DNA of 64,000 nucleotides, from assembly GCF_000753795.1 (NCBI RefSeq), contig NZ_JPEO01000005.1, positions 124,001-188,000 of the forward strand, read 5' to 3'. Below the pieces are notes generated by a model. The model saw only the letters and a list, made by a program, of their open reading frames with translations, did not search any database and had not been told where the DNA came from. Of the stretch, positions 26,429-34,705 are shown piece by piece (the stretch's first letter is position 1; each line of letters opens with the position of its first letter). This stretch comes from Shewanella mangrovi (lineage in GTDB: Bacteria > Pseudomonadota > Gammaproteobacteria > Enterobacterales > Shewanellaceae). Both the position numbers and the translations under genes were made by a program.

Positions 26429-28560
26429 TGTTTATTGCTGAGTTGGGCGTTGGTGGTGTGGTGAAAGTGCGCCATGGCAAATTCTTGTGGATGCAGCGGA
26501 TAACCAAACAAAAAGCCTTGTGCCGAGCCTTCGCCCATGGCCAATAACATCTCTTTTTGTTTATTGGTTTCAATACCTTCGGCGACAAAGTGCAATTCGA
26601 GCGCTTGGCTCAGTTGCACAATCGCCTGACACAGCTGCTGGCCGCGGCGGTGGTACAACTCGCGGGCAAATTCGCCGTCAATCTTGAGACTGTCAATCGG
26701 CATATTGCCCAGACGACTCAGTGATGAGAAGCCTGTACCAAAGTCATCAATGGCGACCTTAATCCCCATTTTCCGAATTTTGGCCAGCGTAGCGCGTGCC
26801 TGCTGCGGGTGGTGCAGCAACACCGACTCGGTGATTTCCAACATCAGCGCGCTTGGCGGTAATTTAGTGTTACGTAGCACTTGTTCGACCTGACCGATAA
26901 AATCGAGATGCTCAAGTTGCAGTGGCGATACGTTCACTGAAATAACAAACTCGGGAGACTGCTGTTCACGCCAGCGCGCCGCCTGAATACAGGCCTGCTC
27001 CAACACCCAATTGCCCACCGAGACAATCAGCCCGGTTTCTTCCAGCAAGGGCACAAAATCTACCGCTTCAATCAACTCGCTCGGTGTTTTTTGCCAACGT
27101 AGCAGCGCTTCGGCCCCCAGCAATGAGCCATCCGAAAGATTCACAATCGGCTGATAATAAAGGCTAAATTGCCCCAGACTCAGTGCGTGACGCAGATCGC
27201 CGAGCAGCTTCAGACGATGCTCGGCTTCTTCACTCATGCTGCTATCGTAAAACATAATATGATCAGCGCTTTGCTTGGCGCTGTACATGGCGGTATCGGC
27301 CTGACTCAACAGGAGCGAGGCGCTGATCCGCTCGCTGCCAAAGAGGCTGATGCCGATACTGGTGCCGAGATAAAACTTCTGTCCCTGCAATTCAAAAGGT
27401 GTGTCGAATAGGGTCATGATCTGCTGTGCAAATTGCAGCACTTCTTGTTCATCGTGGCAGTCGGTGATGATCAGGGTAAATTCATCACCGCCCATACGGG
27501 CGATATCGGCTTTCTCGATGCAGCCAGCTTCCAGTCGTGCCGCCACCATTTGCAAAATCATATCGCCGGTGGAGTGACCAAAGCAGTCATTTACATGCTT
27601 AAAGCCGTTAAGATCCATAAACATCAGTGCGCCCAGCATCGCATCGGTACGCTGATGGTGTTCTTCTAACGCCGCTTTAAGCAGCTTTTTCAGATGGCGG
27701 CGATTTGGCAGGCCGGTCAGCGAGTCATACATGGCTTGCGTGGTTAGTCGTGCCTCCAACTGTTTGCGCCCGCTGATATCGCTAAAGATGGTAACGAGAT
27801 AGCTGCCGCCGAGTTCATCATTAAAGCGGCGGCTGTTTTGCCAAGCCGGAAACTGTTTACCGTCGGCGCGTTGGCGTAATACTTCACCCTGCCAGAAATC
27901 ACGCTCGCTGAGTGCCAGTTGGCACTCTTTGAGATGAATATCGCCTGCAACATCGAGCAGCGTCAGCGATTCGCCCATCAACTGCACCGGGCTGTAACCG
28001 GTAAGACGACACAGCGCCTTGTTAACCGCGATAATGGTGTGTTGCTCGTCAGTAATGGCCACCGCTTCGGCGCTTTCTTCGAGAATATTGGCCAATACCG
28101 CGCGGGGAATGGCATCAAACTCGCGGTTTTTCTCTTGTTCTTGGCGCGGTTGAGCGCGGCGATTAAGCGCTTCAAAGCGAGCCAGAATCATCGACTTACC
28201 GTCGTACATCACCGGATACAGAGACAAACGTGTTGGCAGCTCTTTACCGTCGCGATTCAGGTGCAGCCATTGTTGAGTGTGCGATTGTAGTTCAGCATCA
28301 TCCAGCAGCTTACGTGCTTGTTCTATGCTGCTTTGACCATTGAGTTGCAGCCGCGGCGAGAAGTCGTACAGTGCGGCGCCAATGATTTCGTTACGCAGAC
28401 AGGCAAAATAGGCCAATGCCGCTGAGTTGGCCGCCACAAATACCAAGTCGTCGATTAACGCCAGTGCGGTATCGTTAGGCTGAGCACGCCACAAGTCCAG
28501 CTGCGACTGCATGGCGCTGTCTATTTCTAGTCGCTGAAGTACTTGGGTCCAGTGGATCAT
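26425..28560 (-). CDS. PAS-PAS-GGDEF-EAL cyclic di-GMP protein
   Basis: 711 residues, no membrane segment. PAS domains lie at about 15-130 and 150-270 (ILEESAEAVAITDEQHTIIAVNKALCRLTGY is the second). The GGDEF domain, about 275-440, has the intact active-site motif RMGGDEFTL. The EAL domain, about 450-700, keeps GAEALLRW, the ITES glutamate, DDFGTGFSSL and VAEGIET, so both synthesis and hydrolysis residues are present. It should make or degrade c-di-GMP in response to a cytosolic signal sensed by PAS; hydrolysis often dominates in such hybrids. No cofactor-binding residue in the PAS domains can be named. It stands alone. Confidence 0.94.
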   Translation of the reverse strand: MIHWTQVLQRLEIDSAMQSQLDLWRAQPNDTALALIDDLVFVAANSAALAYFACLRNEIIGAALYDFSPRLQLNGQSSIEQARKLLDDAELQSHTQQWLHLNRDGKELPTRLSLYPVMYDGKSMILARFEALNRRAQPRQEQEKNREFDAIPRAVLANILEESAEAVAITDEQHTIIAVNKALCRLTGYSPVQLMGESLTLLDVAGDIHLKECQLALSERDFWQGEVLRQRADGKQFPAWQNSRRFNDELGGSYLVTIFSDISGRKQLEARLTTQAMYDSLTGLPNRRHLKKLLKAALEEHHQRTDAMLGALMFMDLNGFKHVNDCFGHSTGDMILQMVAARLEAGCIEKADIARMGGDEFTLIITDCHDEQEVLQFAQQIMTLFDTPFELQGQKFYLGTSIGISLFGSERISASLLLSQADTAMYSAKQSADHIMFYDSSMSEEAEHRLKLLGDLRHALSLGQFSLYYQPIVNLSDGSLLGAEALLRWQKTPSELIEAVDFVPLLEETGLIVSVGNWVLEQACIQAARWREQQSPEFVISVNVSPLQLEHLDFIGQVEQVLRNTKLPPSALMLEITESVLLHHPQQARATLAKIRKMGIKVAIDDFGTGFSSLSRLGNMPIDSLKIDGEFARELYHRRGQQLCQAIVQLSQALELHFVAEGIETNKQKEMLLAMGEGSAQGFLFGYPLHPQEFAMAHFHHTTNAQLSNKH

Positions 28561-28766
28561 TCGGGGTCTCCGCTAAGCCCCCGAGTCAATGGAGCTCTGT
28601 CTGAGTAAAATGGTCAAAATCTGAGTAGCAAAAAATATACAGATTTACGCGCTATCTCAATCAAAAAATTGATTTTATGTAGAAAAACGCGATTATCGAC
28701 TAACTGCTGAACAAAATGTGTGACTATGATTGAATATGTTGCTGTCATTGGGTGAGGGAAGGGTAA

Positions 28767-29129
28767 ATGATTCGAATCTGTTTGGTGTTATTCAGTTTTC
28801 TGCTGAGCTCGACACTCTTTGCGGCGGAATTGACCGAGGTGGGGCGTCAGGTTGGTGACAAAGCAGCGAAACAGGTGCAACAAACTGAGAATTTGCAGTT
28901 ACTAAAAGCCAAAGCCGCCGCGCAGCAAACAGAAGCGCGTGAGCAAGCGATTTTGCAAAATCAACCTTCCAGTCCTTGGCAAGCGCAGCAACGTGCCAAA
29001 GCACAGCAGCAGTTTGATGAACGTAAGCAGCGAGAAGCTAAATATTTGCAGCAAGCCAAAGATGCCGCAGCCAAAGAGCAAAAGATGGAAAAGCCAAAGA
29101 TGAAAATCATCAAGCGCAAAACTGAGTAG
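28767..29129 (+). CDS. Small exported Gln/Lys/Ala-rich hypothetical protein
   Basis: 120 residues. A signal peptide (MIRICLVLFSFLLSSTLFA) precedes a highly charged, helical, probably coiled-coil body with repeated Q-A-K-A patterns (LLKAKAAAQQTEAREQ, QAQQRAKAQQQFDERKQREAKYLQQAKDAA) and a basic end (KPKMKIIKRKTE). No family or function was recognised. It has GGGTGAGGGAAGGG before the ATG, a good ribosome site. A hairpin (29171-29190, TCAGCAGC/GCTGCTGA) follows without a T run. Confidence 0.65.
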   Translation: MIRICLVLFSFLLSSTLFAAELTEVGRQVGDKAAKQVQQTENLQLLKAKAAAQQTEAREQAILQNQPSSPWQAQQRAKAQQQFDERKQREAKYLQQAKDAAAKEQKMEKPKMKIIKRKTE

Positions 29130-29315
29130 TTTGGCTCTGTCCCCACCAGAAAGCGTTATTTTTATCCCCTTCAGCAGCAAAAGCTGCTGAATCACGCTAC
29201 AGAAACAATTTGCGTTACAAATTTCTTACCTTTAGCAACGGTGAAACGGTTGCCTAATCAGCTATCTGCTACCAAGATAAGCCGCAGACTTCGTCATATT
29301 TTCAAGGAATACACG

Positions 29316-30644
29316 ATGAAAAAGACGCTTATTGCGTTACTGGCTGCTGCCGCGCTATCCAGCCCGCTGTTGGCTCAAGCAACGGACGCCAGTGATATTC
29401 ACAGCTTTACGCTGCAAAACGGCATGAAGATTATGGTGTTGCCCGACAGCTCCATTCCTAACGCCAACATGTATCTGTTTTGGAAAGTCGGTTCGCGCAA
29501 TGAGCATCCCGGCATTACCGGAATTTCCCACTTCTTTGAACATATGATGTTTAACGGCTCCAAACACTTTGGCCCTAAAATGTTTGACCGCACCATGGAA
29601 GCCGCTGGTGGCGCCAACAATGCCTACACCACAGAAAACGTGACCGTATACACCGATTGGTTTCCTTCCAATGCACTGGAAACGATTTTTGATCTTGAAG
29701 CGGACCGCATTGCCAATCTTGATATCGATCCGAAAATGGTCGCCAGTGAGCGTGGCGTGGTTGCGTCTGAACGTACCACTGGCTTAGAAAACTCTAACTG
29801 GAGTGCGCTGCAACAACAAGTTAAAGGTGTGGCGTTCCTCGCGCATCCCTACAGCTGGCCAGTGATTGGGCACGAGTCAGATATTCAGGCGTGGACCCAG
29901 CAGGACTTGGTCGACTATCACAAAACTTACTATGCACCGAATAATGCGGTGGTAGTGATTTCTGGTGATGTCACCGAAGCACAAGTAAAAACGCTGGCCG
30001 ATAAGTATTTTGCGCCTATTGCTGCGCAAACACCGCCAGCGGCCATTCGCACGGTAGAGCCGGAGCAAAAAGGTGAACGCCGTATCTTTGTTAAGAAAGA
30101 ATCAGCGGCAACGCCCAATGTGATGCTGGCCTACCATGTGCCCGCCACTAAAGATGCTGACTACTACGCACTCGACCTGCTGACCTCTATTTTAAGCGAC
30201 GGTAATAGCTCGCGTTTATCTCGTGCGCTAGTGGATAAACAGTTGGCACTCGATGTTGTGACTTACATGCCGATGGCGTTTGACCCTAACTTACTCTACG
30301 TCATGGGCGTAGCTGCGCCAGATGTTAGTGCCGACCAACTGACGAATGCCTTAATCGAACAAGTTGACTTGATTGCTAAGCAGGGCGTGACGCAGCAAGA
30401 GCTGGATAAAGCCAAGAATATCAAGCTGATGAACTTCTACCGCAATATGGAAACTATCGACGGTAAATCCAATACCGTGGGCACTTACGAGTTGTTCTTT
30501 GGCAGTTATCAAAAACTGTTTGATGCACCCAAAGCCTATGACAAAGTCACTCTGGCTGATATTCAGCGCGTGGCTGAAACCTATCTAAAACGTTCTAATC
30601 GTACCGTTGGCGTGTTAGCCGCCCAAGAGGAGGCCGATCAATGA
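29316..30644 (+). CDS. M16 family zinc metallopeptidase, active subunit
   Basis: 442 residues from the ATG at 29316, which begins a clear signal peptide (MKKTLIALLAAAALSSPLLAQA) after AAGGAA. The inverted zinc motif is intact as His72-Phe-Phe-Glu75-His76, and Glu152 (ASERTTG) sits at the expected distance for the third ligand. Two M16 half-domains span about 30-230 and 240-430. It should degrade peptides in the periplasm as part of a heterodimer with the next gene, whose start overlaps this stop (ATGA). The pairing resembles mitochondrial-processing-peptidase-like alpha/beta sets. Confidence 0.92.
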   Translation: MKKTLIALLAAAALSSPLLAQATDASDIHSFTLQNGMKIMVLPDSSIPNANMYLFWKVGSRNEHPGITGISHFFEHMMFNGSKHFGPKMFDRTMEAAGGANNAYTTENVTVYTDWFPSNALETIFDLEADRIANLDIDPKMVASERGVVASERTTGLENSNWSALQQQVKGVAFLAHPYSWPVIGHESDIQAWTQQDLVDYHKTYYAPNNAVVVISGDVTEAQVKTLADKYFAPIAAQTPPAAIRTVEPEQKGERRIFVKKESAATPNVMLAYHVPATKDADYYALDLLTSILSDGNSSRLSRALVDKQLALDVVTYMPMAFDPNLLYVMGVAAPDVSADQLTNALIEQVDLIAKQGVTQQELDKAKNIKLMNFYRNMETIDGKSNTVGTYELFFGSYQKLFDAPKAYDKVTLADIQRVAETYLKRSNRTVGVLAAQEEADQ

Positions 30645-32080
30645 GTCACTCTATTTCCTTAAAAGCCTTAGCCCTGACCGTCACCGCTATTGTCGGCCTG
30701 TCCGGCTGCCAACTGATGGGTGAAAGCCACTCTGCCAAGGTCGTGGTATCACAAGATACCGGTAAATTTGTGCTGCCAGCTTATGAGACTGTGTCTTTGG
30801 AGAACGGTTTAACCTTGATGCTGATGCCGCAAAAAGAGGTACCGCTCATTAATGTGCAGGCGGTTGTGAAAGCTGGCGCTATCGATGACAGCATTGCCGG
30901 GACTGCGGAGCTAACTGCGCAAGCGTCATTATTAGGGGCGGCCGGTAAAAGCAAACAGCAATTAGAGCAGCAGATTGACTTTCTCGGGGCAAATCTCAAC
31001 GCTGATGCTGATAAAGATGGCAGCTATTTCAGCGCCGACTTTATGAGTAAAGATGCTGATGTCATGCTGGGACTACTGGCAGATGTGATGTTGCGACCAG
31101 ACTTCGATGCCAGCGAATACGACAAACTTAAGCAACGCACCATCGCGCAACTGTCGCAGGCAAAACAAAGTCCTAAGTCAGTGATTGGGCGCTATTTTGC
31201 TAAGCAGATGTTTGCTGATAACCCGTATGGCAATGCGGCCGACAGTAACTCAGTCGCCGAGATCAGTCTGGCGCAAGTACAAGGCTTTCATCGCCAGAAT
31301 TATCAACCGGGCAACACCGCTATCGCCGTGGTGGGTGATTTCGATGTAGCACAAATGAAGCAAAAGCTGACGGCGCTATTTGGCAATTGGCAAGGCGATT
31401 CGCTGGCCGCTACCGCAGCGCAGATGAAGCCCGTCTATGGCCCGGCAAAAAACCGCGTGCTGCTGGTAAATAAATCCGATGCCATTGAAACCACCTTTTT
31501 GATTGGCGGTTTAGGTGTGACCCGCAATAACCCGGATATGGTCGGCATTTCGGTGGTGAATACGATTTTGGGTGGTCGTTTTACCTCGTGGCTGAATGAT
31601 GAACTGCGGGTGAATAGCGGTTTAACCTATGGCGCGCGTTCCGGTTTTATCAGCTATAAAAATGCCGGCCTGTTCCAAATCAGTACCTTCACCAAGGCGG
31701 CAACCACCGAGCAGGCGATAGATTTGGCACTGAAAACCTATCAACGTCTGTGGGACAAAGGCATTGATGCTGCCACGTTGGCATCTGCTAAAGCCTATGT
31801 AAAAGGGCAGTTTCCGCCAAAATACGAGACCAGCGGTGATTTAGCCGGCTTATTGGCCAACATGTATCTCTATGGTTTTGATGCGTCTTATATCAACGAC
31901 TTTCAAAAGCGCGTCGACAGCCTGACGGTTGCCGATACACAGCGGTTGATTGCGCAATATTTCCCAAAAGATAAGTTGCAGTTTGTGTTGATTGGTAATG
32001 CGGCCAATATCGCGCCGATTGCGGCGAAATACGGTGATGTGACCCAAGTGGATATCAAAGCTGTTGGCTTTGGTAGCTAG
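30641..32080 (+). CDS. M16 family peptidase-like lipoprotein, non-catalytic subunit
   Basis: 479 residues. A lipoprotein signal ends in LSGC (Cys23). Both M16 half-domains are present, but the position of HxxEH is replaced by AELTAQASLLG, so zinc binding is lost. The C-terminal half keeps the substrate-site segment (RVNSGLTYGARSGF) with the Arg-Tyr pair typical of non-catalytic partners. It is probably the membrane-anchored partner of the upstream enzyme, shaping the closed chamber. The ATGA overlap couples translation of the two. Confidence 0.9.
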   Translation: MSHSISLKALALTVTAIVGLSGCQLMGESHSAKVVVSQDTGKFVLPAYETVSLENGLTLMLMPQKEVPLINVQAVVKAGAIDDSIAGTAELTAQASLLGAAGKSKQQLEQQIDFLGANLNADADKDGSYFSADFMSKDADVMLGLLADVMLRPDFDASEYDKLKQRTIAQLSQAKQSPKSVIGRYFAKQMFADNPYGNAADSNSVAEISLAQVQGFHRQNYQPGNTAIAVVGDFDVAQMKQKLTALFGNWQGDSLAATAAQMKPVYGPAKNRVLLVNKSDAIETTFLIGGLGVTRNNPDMVGISVVNTILGGRFTSWLNDELRVNSGLTYGARSGFISYKNAGLFQISTFTKAATTEQAIDLALKTYQRLWDKGIDAATLASAKAYVKGQFPPKYETSGDLAGLLANMYLYGFDASYINDFQKRVDSLTVADTQRLIAQYFPKDKLQFVLIGNAANIAPIAAKYGDVTQVDIKAVGFGS

Positions 32081-32098
32081 GTTCGTGTAACTGTACAC

Positions 32099-32128
32099 AA
32101 AACGCCAGCCTTCGAGCTGGCGTTTTTG
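32099..32128. terminator. Terminator of the M16 pair
   Basis: ACGCCAGC (32102-32109) pairs with GCTGGCGT (32116-32123) around CTTCGA, with A residues before and T residues after, so it can act on both strands (M16 pair on +, cowN on -). Confidence 0.92.
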
Positions 32129-32151
32129 TACCGCAGACTCAGAGTACCGCG

Positions 32152-32445
32152 TTAGAAAAAGTCACGCTCCATATCATCCAGCATCTCAATCGCTTCATCG
32201 TCATCAGCTTCTTCCAGCAGATCACGCAGGTAGTACACATTACTGTGTAGCAAAAACAGCGGGTCTTTCACTGGGCCGAGCCCGGCGCGCATATCTTGCG
32301 CTTTCTTCTCAAAATGGCGCCACAGCGCGTTATCCTGATTACCGTTTTGAATATGGGACAGCACCCTATCGAGCATGGCGTCACCTAAGGCCATGCGGTC
32401 GCCTTCGGCGTTTTCAGAATAATAGCGTTCAGTGGTATTGCTCAT
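32152..32445 (-). CDS. cowN: CowN-like protein (protects nitrogen fixation from carbon monoxide)
   Basis: 97 residues, the usual CowN size. The body matches the family pattern as I know it: a first helix (ALGDAMLDRVLSHIQN), the aromatic segment NALWRHFEKKAQDM, the DPLFLLHSNVYYLRDLLEEADDDEAIEMLDDME core, and an acidic C-terminus. CowN was described in Rhodospirillum rubrum as the factor that keeps nitrogenase working in CO, and is controlled there by the CO sensor CooA. Here the gene follows a CooA-like gene on the same strand after 94 bp, with a CooA-type palindrome before it. GGAG precedes the ATG. No nitrogenase gene is in this window, so its client must lie elsewhere or be another metalloenzyme. 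Confidence 0.87.
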   Translation of the reverse strand: MSNTTERYYSENAEGDRMALGDAMLDRVLSHIQNGNQDNALWRHFEKKAQDMRAGLGPVKDPLFLLHSNVYYLRDLLEEADDDEAIEMLDDMERDFF

Positions 32446-32474
32446 AAGGTATCTCCGGTGATCAGCATGCTCAC

Positions 32475-32517
32475 AGTCTAGGCAGCACTATCCTGCATGT
32501 CTGTCAGCTAGCTGACA
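32475..32517 (-). promoter_or_regulatory. CooA-type operator and promoter of cowN
   Basis: The perfect 16-bp palindrome TGTCAGCTAGCTGACA (32502-32517) has TGTCA-N6-TGACA half-sites, the spacing and half-site type reported for CooA (TGTCA-N6-CGACA). On the minus strand a -10-like TAGACT lies at 32475-32480, predicting a start near 32468. The palindrome centre would then be at about -41.5, the class II activation position of CRP-family proteins. A 20-odd base leader with GGAG leads to cowN. Confidence 0.75.
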
Positions 32518-32539
32518 ATTGCGGCTTTTTATCAAACGC

Positions 32540-33193
32540 TTACAAGGCGGCGATATGACTGAGCTGGCGGCAGTTGCATAAACGCCATTGATTACGTGAC
32601 AGTTTTTGTACCAATCCCTGCCGTTGTAGCTCAGACAGCAAACTCGATAGAGTTTGTCGCGAGGTGCCAATCAACTGCGCCGTTTGTTCTGTGGTCAGCC
32701 TAAGCTCGACCAAAGGTTGCTCTGCTGGTTGCGCCACCTGTGCGAGCAGATAGCTGGCCAGTCGTGCTCGCACGTCACGAAATACTAAGTTTTCAATGGT
32801 GTCGATACAGCCCGACAGCGTCTGCGACAGTACCCGAGTAACCGCACCGGTAAGTTGCGGATGGGCCGCAGCGCGCTTAGCGAAGCTGTGTAACTCCATC
32901 ACGTTGACTTGACTGGGTTCCAGCGCTTCAACAAAGGCACGGGTATGGGTGCTGTAGACATCTCCCGGTTGCAGTATCGTCAGGGTAAACAGCTTGTCGC
33001 CGTAACAGAGATAGACGCGTAAGCGGCCGCTGCGTAAGTAAAACACTTGATTCTGTTGTGACTGTGGCAAGCTGAGCAGCTCATTGTTTGCCAGCTTGCG
33101 GCAATGACAATCATCAAACAGGGTTGCCAGCTCGTGCTCGTCAGGGTGCTGAGGTTCGTTAATCTGCATCGGCGATATCTTTTTGAAAGCCAC
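32540..33193 (-). CDS. CRP/FNR family regulator, CooA-like heme CO sensor
   Basis: 217 residues from a GTG at 33193. An ATG at 33169 also exists, but the GTG start gives an N-terminus M-A-F with nearly the same distance to the RVYL motif as Carboxydothermus CooA, whose N-terminal Ala amine binds heme. The cyclic-nucleotide-like domain has SGRLRVYLCYGDKLFTLTIL and PGDVYSTHTRAFVEA; His83 aligns with the CooA proximal heme ligand (His77 in R. rubrum, His82 in Carboxydothermus). The Cys before it in CooA is Ser81 here. The dimer helix (LSGCIDTIENLVFRDVRARLASYLL) and recognition helix (LIGTSRQTLSSLL, keeping the CooA SRQT) follow. It should activate cowN when CO binds. An alternative is a non-heme CRP relative, but the match to CooA is high. 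Confidence 0.82.
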   Translation of the reverse strand: MAFKKISPMQINEPQHPDEHELATLFDDCHCRKLANNELLSLPQSQQNQVFYLRSGRLRVYLCYGDKLFTLTILQPGDVYSTHTRAFVEALEPSQVNVMELHSFAKRAAAHPQLTGAVTRVLSQTLSGCIDTIENLVFRDVRARLASYLLAQVAQPAEQPLVELRLTTEQTAQLIGTSRQTLSSLLSELQRQGLVQKLSRNQWRLCNCRQLSHIAAL

Positions 33194-33410
33194 AATAGCG
33201 AACAGAGCAGCAAAGCTAATGCCAACAACTGATTTATCTAATTAATTGAAAAATAATAACTTAAGTATTATTGCAACTAAGCCAATTTAGCGTCATTGTC
33301 GTAAACCATACAAGCCCCTATTGTCGCCTGTGCTGTCAATAGGTGCGCGGCCAACATGCCGCCATGATTCACGCTAAACTTGAATGAATGTCGTGGTGAC
33401 AGGAGTGTAA

Positions 33411-34265
33411 ATGCTTCGGTCTTTGACCTTATCGCTGGCAATATTACTCTGTTGCAGTAGTGTCTTTGCCCGTGAAATTCGCTACCCCAATGTCGATAGC
33501 CTCGGTGAGTCGGCGCTCGGCTACGCAGTGCTGAAATTGGCGCTGTCTAAAGTCGACGGTGATTTCCACGTCGCGCTGGATCGCAGAAATGCCAGCGCTA
33601 AACGTATTCTGATGATGTTAGAGCAGGGCCAAATTGACGTAGTCGATGGTGGCTTTTCGATTCGCACCATGACACGCTTTCAACCTATCTATCTGCCTTT
33701 AGATATGGGGCTAACCGGTTGGCGCTTGATGGTTATTCATAAAGACTTGGCAAGCCAACTGGCGAAAGTAAACACTTTGGCTGAGTTGCGAACCTTTACT
33801 ATGGGGCAGGGCGTATCTTGGTATGACGCTGACATACTCAGGCATGCAGGTTTTACGGTTAGTACCGCCCCCAGTGTGTTGAGCTTATTACGCATGGCGC
33901 GCATGAAACGCTTTGACCTATTGCCATTGGAAGCACCGGCGGTTTATCGCTTTTTAGATCGGCTCGGCGAGCATGATCAGCAACTTACCGTCGACAAACA
34001 CCTAGTGCTGATATATCCCTTCGGTCGCTTTTTCTCGGTGCGACGTGATGACACTCAGTTAAAGCAAGCACTTGAGCAAGGTATGGAAGCAGCGTTGGAT
34101 GATGGCAGTTTGTTGGCATTGTTGAAGACGCATCCACTGTCTCGCGACGCGTTTGAACGTGCCGATCTGGAACACCGGGTGCAAATTCGTATCGATACGC
34201 CCAATCTCACCGAAGGATTTAAGGCGATCCCGGACAAATGGTGGTATCGCCCCAACGTGCATTGA
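33411..34265 (+). CDS. Periplasmic solute-binding-like protein (type 2 PBP fold)
   Basis: 284 residues with a signal peptide (MLRSLTLSLAILLCCSSVFA). The body has the two-lobed type 2 periplasmic-binding pattern: LGESALGYAVLKLALSKV, SAKRILMMLEQGQIDVVDGG, GVSWYDADILRHAGFTV, RFDLLPLEAPAVYRFL, and a C-terminal RRDDTQLKQALEQGMEAALDDGSLLALL. No permease or ATPase genes are adjacent, so it is probably an orphan binding or sensing protein rather than a full ABC uptake system. The ligand is unknown. It is divergent from the CooA-like gene, with about 217 bp between them. Confidence 0.78.
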   Translation: MLRSLTLSLAILLCCSSVFAREIRYPNVDSLGESALGYAVLKLALSKVDGDFHVALDRRNASAKRILMMLEQGQIDVVDGGFSIRTMTRFQPIYLPLDMGLTGWRLMVIHKDLASQLAKVNTLAELRTFTMGQGVSWYDADILRHAGFTVSTAPSVLSLLRMARMKRFDLLPLEAPAVYRFLDRLGEHDQQLTVDKHLVLIYPFGRFFSVRRDDTQLKQALEQGMEAALDDGSLLALLKTHPLSRDAFERADLEHRVQIRIDTPNLTEGFKAIPDKWWYRPNVH

Positions 34266-34283
34266 GGGAATTAGTTTATAGTG

Positions 34284-34604
34284 ATGACTAATATTCTGTT
34301 TATCTGTAGTCGCAACAAGCTGAGATCTCCTACCGGAGAAGCCGTATTTGCCAGTGAGCCAGGGATAGCGGCCAGATCTGCGGGATTGGCGCCGGACGCA
34401 GAAGTGAGGCTGAGTTCAGAGGATATTGAGTGGGCTGATATCATCTTCGTTATGGAAAATTCTCACAAACGCAAGTTGCAGCAGGGATTCAACAACTGGG
34501 TAAAGAACAAGAAAGTCGTTTGTTTGGGAATTCCTGATAAATACGATTTTATGGATGCTGAGCTGATTGAGATTTTTAAAGCCTGTGTTCCTAAGTATCT
34601 GTAA
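34284..34604 (+). CDS. Small low-molecular-weight protein tyrosine phosphatase-like protein
   Basis: 106 residues from the ATG at 34284, shorter than the usual 150 or so. The phosphate loop is CSRNKLRSPT (Cys8, Arg14), a valid C-x5-R-S loop near the N-terminus as in LMW-PTPs. The segment GIPDKYDFMD supplies the acid-loop DxY pattern. The middle (EDIEWADIIFVMENSHKRKL) matches the LMW-PTP core, but several family helices are missing. Such short versions occur as stand-alone proteins near resistance or regulatory genes. Activity is plausible; the substrate is unknown. Confidence 0.82.
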   Translation: MTNILFICSRNKLRSPTGEAVFASEPGIAARSAGLAPDAEVRLSSEDIEWADIIFVMENSHKRKLQQGFNNWVKNKKVVCLGIPDKYDFMDAELIEIFKACVPKYL

Positions 34605-34705
34605 TGAAAACTCAAGTTGCGCTGATTTGGTCAATATTGTTATGTAATCTGCCGCACACAAGTGCGCGTGTCTGCTTGGCTAATCACACAATTTGTATCT
34701 GAATC

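Noticed and set aside
29171..29190. Hairpin after the 120-residue protein as a terminator
   Set aside because: The 8-bp stem is perfect but no T run follows on either strand, so I did not list it as a terminator.
32152..33193. Full CO oxidation operon (cooFS/CODH)
   Set aside because: No CODH, CooF ferredoxin or hydrogenase gene is present near the CooA-like gene; flanking genes are peptidases and a binding protein.
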